Notes: a model not told the origin generated them from the sequence alone. Shown: positions 1-6,029, counted from the first letter of the stretch. The stretch is DNA of 6,674 nt from an uncultured Flavobacteriales bacterium (GCA_937890245.1 CALACF010000492.1:1-6674); one strand, 5' to 3'. A program made the numbers and translations.

Positions 1-131
1 ATCCGGTCGATTACCTGGGATGCTTTCACACACTAACTACCCCGTAACAAATTTGGACTGAGAATGTCGAAATTTACGTGTTTTGGAGTGCAAATACAGA
101 TTTCTGACTACGGCCTGGCCCACGTAATAAA

Positions 132-159
132 GTTTATTTCAAATAAACATAAACTTATG
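132..159. promoter_or_regulatory. Two abutting inverted repeats just upstream of a -35 box (possible operator)
   Basis: GTTTATTT at 132-139 and AAATAAAC at 141-148 form a perfect 8-base inverted repeat around a single C. CATAA at 148-152 and TTATG at 155-159 form a second one with a 2-base centre, sharing base 148 with the first. The second repeat ends directly against the TTGACG box at 160. The position suits a repressor or activator site; that role is inferred from location and symmetry only. Confidence 0.4.
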
Positions 160-188
160 TTGACGGCCAAGTGGGAAACGTCTACATT
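160..188 (+). promoter_or_regulatory. Sigma70-like promoter for the DUF932 gene
   Basis: TTGACG (160-165; five of six to the -35 consensus) and TACATT (183-188; four of six to the -10 consensus) are separated by 17 bases. Transcription would start near 195, leaving a leader of about 37 bases before the ATG at 232. The promoter shares its -10 surroundings (AAACGT, one base, TACATT) with the promoter at 1087-1114, which makes a chance match less likely. Confidence 0.6.
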
Positions 189-231
189 CTTCTCGAACAG
201 ACAAGAAACCAGTAGACCAAAACAAATCATC

Positions 232-1038
232 ATGCCGACCAACCTCATGCTCCACTGCGGAGCGCACAAAACCGACCGAGACAACGTTATTGCCGCAGCC
301 ACCCCGGAACCGACCGACACCTGGCACCCGATCCCGCACGACCGATTGATCAGCCGGGTTGAGACTTCTCTCGTCGAGAAGAACCTCCGCATCGTCAATG
401 CGGCCCACGCCCTCTCCCATGAGGGTCAGCGCTACTTCGGCCTGCTCGAAGTCGCCAACGGCCACACCAACGACGACCACGCCTGGATCATCGGCCTTCG
501 CAACTCCCACGACAAGGCGTTCAGCGCTGGCATCGCCGTGGGAGCGCAGGTATTCGTTTGTGACAATCTCTCCTTCTCCGGCGAGATCACCATCATGCGC
601 AAACACTCGCGCCACATTGAGCGGGACCTCCCCGGCCTCACGACTCGCGCCATCGGCGAACTGTCAAGCAGGTGGCACACCCAGCAGCAGCGCTTCGACG
701 CCTACAAGGACCGCTCCCTGACCAGCGGCGAGGTCAATGACCTTGTGGTCCAGGCCATGCGCAACAAGGCGATTGGTTGCACGTTGATTCCGAAGGTCCT
801 GGCGGAGTGGGATACGCCCCGGCACGAGGAGTTCGAGCCGCGCACGGCTTGGAGCCTGTTCAATGGCTTTACCGAGGTCATGAAAGGCAGCGAATCCAAC
901 TTCGCCCTGGCGGGCCTCCCTCGCCGCACCCAGGTCCTTCATGGCATCCTGGATACGCACGTCGGCCTGGAGATCGAGGCGGCGTCGACGGTCATCGAAG
1001 GTGACGCGGCCGACGCTGAAGTCTCCGTCCAGGGGTAG
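232..1038 (+). CDS. DUF932 family protein (phage/plasmid-like, function unknown)
   Basis: This 268-residue protein resembles the DUF932 family, which occurs in phages, plasmids and some bacterial genomes and has no established biochemical role. The central block at residues 88-118 is the clearest family-like segment, with GLRNSHDK at 88-95 and VFVCDNLSFSGE at 107-118. Before it comes an HxPIPH-type stretch (residues 32-36) and YFGLLEV (68-74). There is no signal peptide or membrane segment, so it is probably cytoplasmic. I chose the ATG at 232 because the frame upstream (from 64) is AT-rich and non-family-like and contains a promoter; an N-terminal LMLHCGA near the start also fits family members as I recall them. 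No good Shine-Dalgarno sequence precedes 232, and the ATG at 247 is a possible alternative. The gene is monocistronic, flanked by its own promoter and a terminator. Family assignment is from memory of the motif, without a profile search. Confidence 0.8.
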   Translation: MPTNLMLHCGAHKTDRDNVIAAATPEPTDTWHPIPHDRLISRVETSLVEKNLRIVNAAHALSHEGQRYFGLLEVANGHTNDDHAWIIGLRNSHDKAFSAGIAVGAQVFVCDNLSFSGEITIMRKHSRHIERDLPGLTTRAIGELSSRWHTQQQRFDAYKDRSLTSGEVNDLVVQAMRNKAIGCTLIPKVLAEWDTPRHEEFEPRTAWSLFNGFTEVMKGSESNFALAGLPRRTQVLHGILDTHVGLEIEAASTVIEGDAADAEVSVQG

Positions 1039-1052
1039 ACCCTTTGGCACTC

Positions 1053-1085
1053 AAAAGGGGGCCTGATTCGTCAGGCCCCCTTTTT
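1053..1085. terminator. Intrinsic terminator after the DUF932 gene
   Basis: A perfect 14-base-pair stem pairs 1053-1066 with 1071-1084 around a TTCG loop. It has a GGGGGCC core and is followed by five T residues (1081-1085). It begins 14 bases after the DUF932 stop codon. The left arm begins with AAAA, so the hairpin could also act on minus-strand transcripts. That would make it the first visible stop signal for the converging operon, about 170 bases past that operon's last gene. Confidence 0.92.
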
Positions 1086-1086
1086 A

Positions 1087-1114
1087 TTGACACGAACCAG
1101 AAAACGTATACATT
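1087..1114 (+). promoter_or_regulatory. Sigma70-like promoter for the 43-residue membrane protein
   Basis: A consensus TTGACA (1087-1092) lies 16 bases upstream of TACATT (1109-1114). It starts one base after the T-run of the preceding terminator, so transcription is insulated from the DUF932 gene. The expected transcription start, about 7 bases past the -10, falls at about 1121, within two bases of the ATG at 1123. This predicts a leaderless mRNA. Confidence 0.65.
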
Positions 1115-1122
1115 ACTGACTC

Positions 1123-1254
1123 ATGGAAATCCTAATCGGAATCTTTTTATTCTTCCATTTCGCAAACTTTGTCTTCGGGACTATCTGGGACATAGCAGTT
1201 GCGATGGAGCTGAACAAATACAGCACATGGCGCAACCGCCATGACGAGGACTAG
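1123..1254 (+). CDS. Small membrane protein, 43 residues, function unknown
   Basis: The ATG at 1123 opens a 43-codon frame ending in TAG at 1252-1254. Residues 3 to about 28 form a continuous hydrophobic, Phe/Ile-rich stretch (begins ILIGIFLFF) long enough for one transmembrane helix. It is followed by a polar, charged tail ending NRHDED, so it is most likely an inner-membrane peptide. I recognise no family. Support for a real gene comes from context: a good promoter directly upstream, an ATG placed where transcription should begin, and no Shine-Dalgarno sequence, as expected for leaderless translation. The stop overlaps the stop of the opposing methyltransferase gene within CTAG (1251-1254). 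Single-helix phage peptides of this size include lysis, superinfection-exclusion and type I toxin-like proteins, but nothing here selects one of these. Codon-level conservation would be needed for certainty. Confidence 0.6.
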   Translation: MEILIGIFLFFHFANFVFGTIWDIAVAMELNKYSTWRNRHDED

Positions 1255-1784
1255 GCTGGCACGTCAATCCACCACGTGAAGTCATCTCCCAGGTGTAGCA
1301 ACGGACCTCCATAGCGCTGACGGATGATGGCTGTTAATCCCTCGACCAGCCCGAAGTCGTGGCCGCCGAATATCCCGCCTGGCTTCACCACGGACTCGAA
1401 CGTGTCCAGATCCTGGGTGATTCCCTCGTCCGAGTGGTCGCCGTCTATCCACACAAAATCAACTTCATGCGGGACTTTGAACTTGGCTTCCATGCTCCCC
1501 ATTGCGTAGAGGTGGCAGCGTCCTGCTCGCATGTACCCCTGCAACTTGTCGATAGCCTGGCGCAGGTTGCAGTCGTGGTAGGGCTGGTCGCGGCCCGCCT
1601 CGAAGTCAGCCCCTTCCTTGTGCCTCCACGGGTCAATAGAGTGGAGCACGAGTCTCGGACATCCCTCCAGCATGGCCTTGGTCAGCTCGCCGGTGGCCGT
1701 TCCGATCTCGATGCCGACGATGGGATCGCTGCCCCACCTATCACCGAACATTTTCTTGACGAAGGTGTATTGACTTCCGCTCAT
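1251..1784 (-). CDS. Class I SAM-dependent methyltransferase (Methyltransf_24-like), last gene of the cassette
   Basis: This 177-residue protein has the Rossmann-fold signature of class I methyltransferases. The SAM-binding loop is GIEIGTATGE (residues 24-33). An acidic residue follows the second strand at D51 (in HSIDPW). The later strand VDFVWIDGDHSDEG (108-121) leads into VVKPGGIFGGHDF (132-144). The DGDH motif followed by KPGG and GHD is typical of the Methyltransf_24 group, many of which act on sugars or small molecules and often use a metal near the DGDH residues. It is short for the group and has no extra domain. Its ATG overlaps the preceding methyltransferase stop by four bases (ATGA, 1781-1784). 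An AAGG-rich ribosome binding site lies just upstream at about 1785-1796. It is the last gene of the operon; its TAG overlaps the converging small gene. Sugar O-methylation is inferred from the neighbours, not from the sequence. Confidence 0.83.
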   Translation of the reverse strand: MSGSQYTFVKKMFGDRWGSDPIVGIEIGTATGELTKAMLEGCPRLVLHSIDPWRHKEGADFEAGRDQPYHDCNLRQAIDKLQGYMRAGRCHLYAMGSMEAKFKVPHEVDFVWIDGDHSDEGITQDLDTFESVVKPGGIFGGHDFGLVEGLTAIIRQRYGGPLLHLGDDFTWWIDVPA

Positions 1785-2464
1785 CCTTTTCCTTTCTCGT
1801 AGGGTTCCTGGTCTCCTTCAGGCCGGTAAACCTTGTTGTGGTCGTAGCCCTCCATTTTTCGATACAGCGTGAGTCCGTAGTTGGGGAAAAACCGCACGAC
1901 CTCCCACTCGTAGCGAGGATCTTCGCGCACCGCCTTGTCTCCCATCTCAGACAGGTCGTAGGTGTCGTGGTGGATCATGTAGCCGTTCCCGCCTCCCTGT
2001 AGAAGCGGGTAGACCAGCTCGACCTCACGCACGATGTGGTCCGTGTTGTGGAGATCGTCAACGAATGCGACGTTGACCGATCCAGGAGCCAACAGGGTCT
2101 GGGACTCAAGCCACTCTATCGAGTCCGAGGTGATCAGCGTGGCAGGCAGGTCCTGCGCCTTAAACTTCGCCTCCACGTCGGCCAGGTCGATGATGTCGAC
2201 CCCGACGTACTTGTTGGCCGTGCCGTGCCTCGTGTTGATGTCCTTCACCGCATTCGCCAGGAAACCGCCCGTCCACCCGAAGGAAACGCCCAGCTCAAGC
2301 ACGTTCCCGCCCTGCGCGCACCAGCACAACCAGTAGAGGAGCGGGCCGTAGTAGGGCGTGGTGGCGTTGAGCTTGTCACCGGGATGCTTGGCCATCATCC
2401 CCTCCCACATGGGCGCCGGGTAGGTGCCGAAGTAGCCGAGGTTGTCAGAATTTGTTCTTTCCAT
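1781..2464 (-). CDS. Class I SAM-dependent methyltransferase
   Basis: The 227-residue protein contains a SAM-binding loop NVLELGVSFGWTGG (about residues 54-67), an acidic residue after the second strand (YVGVDIID, about 86-93), and a later VNVAFVDDLHNTD segment (about 130-142). A YPLLQGGGNGYMIHHD segment (about 152-167) follows. This is the Methyltransf_24-like arrangement in which D-D-x-H takes the place of D-G-D-H. No signal peptide or membrane segment is seen. Two starts are possible: GTG at 2467, which overlaps the upstream glycosyltransferase stop as GTGA, or the adjacent ATG at 2464, which shares one base with that stop (TGATG). I chose the ATG because a GAAAG motif sits six bases upstream. 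The gene lies between a GT-A glycosyltransferase and another methyltransferase, so a sugar or glycan substrate is the natural inference. Confidence 0.82.
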   Translation of the reverse strand: MERTNSDNLGYFGTYPAPMWEGMMAKHPGDKLNATTPYYGPLLYWLCWCAQGGNVLELGVSFGWTGGFLANAVKDINTRHGTANKYVGVDIIDLADVEAKFKAQDLPATLITSDSIEWLESQTLLAPGSVNVAFVDDLHNTDHIVREVELVYPLLQGGGNGYMIHHDTYDLSEMGDKAVREDPRYEWEVVRFFPNYGLTLYRKMEGYDHNKVYRPEGDQEPYEKGKG

Positions 2465-3477
2465 CACACGCTTTCAAGGATGCTCTTTATGCCGGGTTGG
2501 ATTTGTTCCATGAAGTCCTCAATGTTAACCTTGTGGCGCACCGAGTGGTGCATGAACCTGTCCACCAGGAACTGCATGGACGCCTCAGACCGGCTGTGGT
2601 AGGACGCTGACCCGTTGAACTCGCGGTCGATCATCCGGGACTGGTTGCCGACCTGATCCCCGCGCCAGGTGAGATTCCAGTACTGGCCGTGGACCAGCTT
2701 GATCCTCTGCCCGTCCTCTGTGCAGACGCGACCCTCGTGCATCCTCGCCCGCGTGTGGGCCTTGAGCATGCATTCGTGCAGGCCGGTCCAAAGCTGCTGC
2801 GGGAGCGGCATCATGGAGGGGTGGGCTCCGTCCGAGATCAGCGCGATATTGAGTGCGTCCATGTCGTTCGACCGGATACGCGTGGACTGATCCTGCGCGT
2901 ACATCTCCCAGGACTTGAGCAGCGACGGGTACCACCTCTTCCCGGCGATCAGGGGCACGGAGCAAAGGTCGTTGAACCACATGTGGTCCGTCTCGATGAT
3001 CCACCCCTGGCCGTTCGGGTATGAGTGGTTCGGGTCATCATACTTCCTATGCTGCTCATGGCCACAACCGAACACGTAGTCCGTCTGGGCCGCGATATCC
3101 AACCAGGGTGTCAGATCCTCCTCGACCCACATATCTGCGTCCAGGACGCAGACCGCATCGTACTCGCATACCATTTCGTCCCGATCACGGCGGGGGCTGC
3201 AACCATACCGGCACATTTTGGAGGGCATGGAGTAGCGGTAGCGCATCATTACGTCACCCTCACCCCACTTGAGAATGAGCTGGTCTGGCGCCTCACGCCA
3301 CTCCACCCGGTAGGTGAAACCTGCGGCGTCTATCGCCTCTTTGTAGCCTGTGGGAAGTCGGTAAGAGCAAACCCACACGTCATGCTCGTTCCCGATACGA
3401 TCAAGGCTGTTCAGGAGGGCATTCAGGCCAGGCGTGTACCGCCTGTTTGAATCGATTATGAGAGCGTATTTAGCCAT
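2464..3477 (-). CDS. GT-A fold glycosyltransferase with DxD motif (GT8-like)
   Basis: This 337-residue protein looks like a nucleotide-sugar-dependent GT-A glycosyltransferase. The N-terminus (ALIIDSNRRYTPGLNALLNS, residues 5-24) fits the first strand and helix. VCVLDADMWV (109-118) carries the metal-binding D113-A-D115 after a hydrophobic strand. NDMDALNIAL (204-213) resembles the conserved helix before the C-terminal half. LVHGQYWN (261-268) supplies a late His and Trp like the metal-ligand region of GT8-type enzymes. The sugar donor and acceptor are unknown; GT8 is my best guess, with GT2 or an unclassified phage GT as alternatives. The ATG at 3477 has a good ribosome binding site, GGAGAAG (3485-3491), seven bases upstream. 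The gene overlaps the preceding GT9-like gene by 22 bases. Cytoplasmic action is likely because no membrane segment is present. Confidence 0.78.
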   Translation of the reverse strand: MAKYALIIDSNRRYTPGLNALLNSLDRIGNEHDVWVCSYRLPTGYKEAIDAAGFTYRVEWREAPDQLILKWGEGDVMMRYRYSMPSKMCRYGCSPRRDRDEMVCEYDAVCVLDADMWVEEDLTPWLDIAAQTDYVFGCGHEQHRKYDDPNHSYPNGQGWIIETDHMWFNDLCSVPLIAGKRWYPSLLKSWEMYAQDQSTRIRSNDMDALNIALISDGAHPSMMPLPQQLWTGLHECMLKAHTRARMHEGRVCTEDGQRIKLVHGQYWNLTWRGDQVGNQSRMIDREFNGSASYHSRSEASMQFLVDRFMHHSVRHKVNIEDFMEQIQPGIKSILESV

Positions 3478-4286
3478 TGGTACACTTCTCCAGCGTAGGC
3501 ATCGTGCCTTATCCTGGAGGTAAAATCACGGTTGTAGCACCCCACCTTGAAATCGCGCTCGACGTACATCACCCGGTTGGCAGGCAACTGCGTGCAGGCC
3601 AGGTGGTAGTTGCCTGAGGAAACACCGATGAAGGCGCCGCACTGCCGGATCAGTCCCAGGAGCGTGTCCAGCGACGGCTTGACCCTCCGCACCGATGCGT
3701 CCACGAAGTCAAACCGGGCGTTCTCAGGGTTGTGAAACGTGTGCTGGAAATGGGTCTCGATGGGAATCCATCCGGCCGCGAGGATGTCATTCCAGATCCT
3801 CTCGGCCACGTCTCTCTCAACTCCGGCAGCTCCGGGCAGGCACGTACAGCTGAAGTGGACGCCACAGAGCCTGTTTGGCGGTTGCACCAGGTCCTGGCGC
3901 ATCGGGTATGTGTAGGTGGGTTCACAACCCAGCTCCAGCTTGCAGCTGTATTCTGCCTTGGTGATGGAGGGATCGTGCTCCGACATGGGGAACTGGAGGT
4001 CGACGACAATATCGAAGGTGTCCAGTAGAGGGTCATCCCCCGGCATGTTGCCGTCCAGGAGCACGATGTCGTCTGGCTTGAACACCGTCTCGTAGGTCAT
4101 GCTCTTGGGCAGCCCGATGCGGAACGTGGTCCCAGGAAACTGCTTCCTGAGGCTTTGCATCGGACCCCAAAGCATGACGATGTCGCCCACTCCGTGGAAA
4201 AACACCAGCACCACGCTCTTGGCGCCAGTCTGCTTGATACGGTCGACCAGGAGGACCTTGTCTTCGTAGGGTCGGCAGTAAGTCAT
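3456..4286 (-). CDS. GT9-like glycosyltransferase (heptosyltransferase-related)
   Basis: The 276-residue protein resembles family GT9, the GT-B enzymes that include ADP-heptose:LPS heptosyltransferases. The N-terminal domain has VVLVFFHGVGDIVML (residues 25-39) with the characteristic G34-D35 after the first strand, then FPGTTFRIGLPK (50-61). The C-terminal domain has a GAFIGVSSGNYHLA segment (217-230), matching the family's DSGxxHLA donor-site motif with Ser in place of Asp. It is shorter than typical GT9 enzymes (about 320-350 residues), so the inter-domain region is reduced. Whether the donor is a heptose is not readable from the sequence. The ATG at 4286 overlaps the upstream methyltransferase stop by four bases (ATGA), with only a weak AAGAAA upstream, so translation is probably coupled. 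It shares the GDIVM and FRIG segments with the first gene of the cassette, which suggests the two are distant paralogues. Confidence 0.76.
   Translation of the reverse strand: MTYCRPYEDKVLLVDRIKQTGAKSVVLVFFHGVGDIVMLWGPMQSLRKQFPGTTFRIGLPKSMTYETVFKPDDIVLLDGNMPGDDPLLDTFDIVVDLQFPMSEHDPSITKAEYSCKLELGCEPTYTYPMRQDLVQPPNRLCGVHFSCTCLPGAAGVERDVAERIWNDILAAGWIPIETHFQHTFHNPENARFDFVDASVRRVKPSLDTLLGLIRQCGAFIGVSSGNYHLACTQLPANRVMYVERDFKVGCYNRDFTSRIRHDAYAGEVYQWLNTLS
3485..3491 (-). promoter_or_regulatory. Ribosome binding site inside the upstream gene
   Basis: GGAGAAG on the minus strand sits seven bases before the ATG at 3477, within the last codons of the upstream GT9-like gene. It fixes the start of the GT-A glycosyltransferase and gives it the clearest initiation signal in the six-gene cassette. 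Confidence 0.7.
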
Positions 4287-4972
4287 TTTTTCTTGATGAT
4301 AACCGAGCTGATGTTGTGGGCGCGGGAAAGATGCCTCTTCGGACGTCGGATGAGGTCCTCAGGGTTGCCCCAGTAGACTGCCTCGTAGCCGTTCTCGGCG
4401 ATCCAGGTCAGCACGCGGCGCCGCTCCAGGTAGTAGATGTGCTCATTGGGCTTGAAGTGGTGCCACGGCGTTTTTTCGGGCGGAAATACGGTGAACCTGT
4501 CGGGCGGACAGGGGAACGACAGGTAGGCATACGCGAAGTCGAAATCCCATAGGTGGTCTATATCCGGGAAGTGCTCGATCACGTCGCAGGCAAACAGGAT
4601 GTCCCAGCTCTGACCCTTTATGGCGTCATCTGAAAGCATCAAACCCTTTGAGACGTCATCAGCAAGCTCCCCGATGTCGTGCCCGAACACGTTACACGTG
4701 GCGTTATCAGCCGCTGATGGCGAGGGCACCCCGTAGACCTTCGCCAACTCGTTGAGCATGACGCCGGACCCAGGACCCACTTCGAGGACTTTCGGCTCAT
4801 CGGCCGGGCAAATACCCGTGACCTGGGCCGTCACAGCCATGCGCAGATACGCCATGGCGACGGTTGTCCCCTGCCTGGCCTTGTACTCGGCCGAGTAGTC
4901 AAACGGAAGCGTGTCAGACTGCTTCAGGAACCCGTACTTGTCGTGGTGGTGTGGAACCCCATTTATGTTCAT
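4283..4972 (-). CDS. Class I SAM-dependent methyltransferase
   Basis: This 229-residue protein carries the SAM-binding loop VLEVGPGSG (residues 62-70). An acidic GHDIGE segment (97-102) lies at the ribose-contact position. DILFACDVIEHFPD (124-137) is the usual post-motif strand with D-V-I-E-H, common in Methyltransf_11/23-type enzymes. A distinctive aromatic segment, WHHFKPNEHIYYLE (170-183), follows. The N-terminal part (HHDKYGFL at 9-16, PFDY at 23-26) is likely to be part of the fold or substrate site. It is a complete, cytoplasmic-type protein. The ATG at 4972 lies 59 bases inside the upstream glycosyltransferase gene; there is no ATG, GTG or TTG in frame until residue 40, so the overlap seems real. 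The nearest ribosome binding candidate, AGGA, is weak and rather far upstream, which suits translational coupling. The substrate is probably a sugar made or transferred by the neighbouring enzymes (inference). Confidence 0.84.
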   Translation of the reverse strand: MNINGVPHHHDKYGFLKQSDTLPFDYSAEYKARQGTTVAMAYLRMAVTAQVTGICPADEPKVLEVGPGSGVMLNELAKVYGVPSPSAADNATCNVFGHDIGELADDVSKGLMLSDDAIKGQSWDILFACDVIEHFPDIDHLWDFDFAYAYLSFPCPPDRFTVFPPEKTPWHHFKPNEHIYYLERRRVLTWIAENGYEAVYWGNPEDLIRRPKRHLSRAHNISSVIIKKK

Positions 4973-5996
4973 AGGCTAAGTTGTCCTGGTATTTTCGAAT
5001 TGCGCCAACGACTTCGTCAACGGTGATCATTTGCATGCATGTGGCCACGTCCTGGCCCGTCTCAAGCTTGACCGGCTTGCTGCACAGTGAATTGTCCTTC
5101 TCGTCCGCATAGCTACCGCCGAGTGGGACTACGCGTGACTTCCAGCAGCCACCCATGTCGCAGCAATCGAGCTGACCGCAGGTGTGGAGGAACTGAGCGT
5201 TTGGAGGCTGCTGCCAGTGATTAGGCTCCCGCCCGCCAGCGACAACCACACAACCACGTGACTTGCGCCCGAAGCGAGGGTGGGCGGGAACGGCGAAAGA
5301 CAACACCATAGGGTAGGACACCGGCGTGAGGACGCCGAACGAGTTGTAGACCAGCCGAACCAGCTTCCTCTGGTCGGTTTTTCCGCGAAGGTCAATCAGG
5401 TTGGCGCCAACCAAGTTGGGATGGTTGTGATCCTCGTGTATCAGGCCGATTTGCACGAACAGGATGTCGGGGCAGGAGTCAACGACAGCCTGGTAGCGCC
5501 GGAAGTCCCACGCCTTGGCCGTGAAGTCCGATTTATGGCCAGCGTCGATGACCCAGTAGGGGTAGTCGCCACCGGTGATCTCCCTGGGCGCCGAAAACCA
5601 CGCCTTCTCCTCATCCCGGATCTGGATGACTCCGTGCCACTGCGGGGGCGTGAGCTTAATCCCAAGCTGCTCAGCGATGTCGATCACGTAGCCCGTCACA
5701 AAGTGGTAGGGATACTCGTTGCTCTTGTGGATCGTGTTGTAGGTGCCCGTGACAACCTGGACACCGGGCGTTTCCTCTGTGATCTCACGGTCAATCCATG
5801 TGCAGCCCTCGAACATGGGGTCGCCCGAAGTGGCTACGCCGATCCTGAACTTGCCTGGGTGCTGCGTGGCGATGGCCTTGATGGCGTACATCATCATCAC
5901 GATGTCGCCGGGGGACTGGTAAGATTTGATCAGGATGTCCCTGGGGGCGTCGATGGCCGAGGATACGGAAGTTGGAGTTGTCTGCTGATCGGGCAT
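4914..5996 (-). CDS. GT9-like glycosyltransferase with Cys-rich C-terminal segment, first gene of the cassette
   Basis: This 360-residue protein starts like a GT9 (heptosyltransferase-type) enzyme: ILIKSYQSPGDIVMMMYAI (residues 21-39) with G30-D31, then FRIGVATSGDPMF (50-62). A later AKAWDFRRYQAVVD (160-173) and a DLRGKTDQRKLVRLVYNS stretch (202-219) fit the GT9 C-terminal domain. The expected DSGxxHLA donor motif is degenerate: VLTPVSYPMVLSFAV (222-236) occupies its place and lacks the Asp and His. C-terminal to this is a cysteine-rich segment: C273, C278, C279, C284, C305 and C320, including CGQLDCCDMGGCW (273-285). I recall similar Cys segments in GT9-like proteins of unknown specificity from environmental bacteria. 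I chose the ATG at 5996; a TTG at 6029 in the same frame would start inside the terminator arm. No ribosome binding site is obvious. Activity as a glycosyltransferase is likely but not certain given the altered motif. Confidence 0.74.
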   Translation of the reverse strand: MPDQQTTPTSVSSAIDAPRDILIKSYQSPGDIVMMMYAIKAIATQHPGKFRIGVATSGDPMFEGCTWIDREITEETPGVQVVTGTYNTIHKSNEYPYHFVTGYVIDIAEQLGIKLTPPQWHGVIQIRDEEKAWFSAPREITGGDYPYWVIDAGHKSDFTAKAWDFRRYQAVVDSCPDILFVQIGLIHEDHNHPNLVGANLIDLRGKTDQRKLVRLVYNSFGVLTPVSYPMVLSFAVPAHPRFGRKSRGCVVVAGGREPNHWQQPPNAQFLHTCGQLDCCDMGGCWKSRVVPLGGSYADEKDNSLCSKPVKLETGQDVATCMQMITVDEVVGAIRKYQDNLAYEHKWGSTPPRQVRVPEAV

Positions 5997-6018
5997 ACCG
6001 TAGCAGAACCAATAAAAT

Positions 6019-6029
6019 ATTGTATACAA
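6019..6029 (-). promoter_or_regulatory. Possible -10 region for the six-gene operon, within a TTGTATACAA palindrome
   Basis: On the minus strand TACAAT (6024-6019) follows GTA, mirroring the GTATACATT context of the plus-strand promoter at 1087-1114. The surrounding TTGTATACAA (6020-6029) is a perfect 10-base palindrome. A start near 6012 would leave about 16 bases before the ATG at 5996. No -35 box is seen at 16 to 18 bases upstream, where the terminator loop and stem lie, so this is a weak call. The operon might instead depend on read-through. Confidence 0.3.

Larger units (their letters stand above)
1..231. other. AT-rich non-coding leader and regulatory region
   Basis: No convincing gene was found here. 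An in-frame ATG at position 64 would extend the downstream gene by 56 residues. That extension is AT-rich, unlike the rest of the gene, and does not resemble the start of DUF932 proteins; it also runs across a good promoter, so I treat the region as non-coding. It carries two adjacent inverted repeats (132-159) and a sigma70-like promoter (160-188). The first 36 to 61 bases are open in all three plus frames and could hold the last codons of an upstream gene, but nothing favours one frame. Confidence 0.65.

Noticed and set aside
64..231. N-terminal extension of the DUF932 protein from an ATG at 64
   Set aside because: The 56 extra residues are encoded by AT-rich DNA unlike the gene body, do not look like the start of the family, and span a good promoter and inverted repeats. 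The ATG at 232 explains the data better.
1044..1244. A 66-residue plus-strand frame across the terminator and the small gene
   Set aside because: It would have to be translated through the strong terminator hairpin and its sequence has no protein-like features; the overlapping 43-codon frame fits the promoter instead.
5997..6029. TTG start at 6029 for the first glycosyltransferase
   Set aside because: It lies in the arm of the terminator hairpin and would add 11 aromatic-rich residues; the ATG at 5996 is the simpler start.
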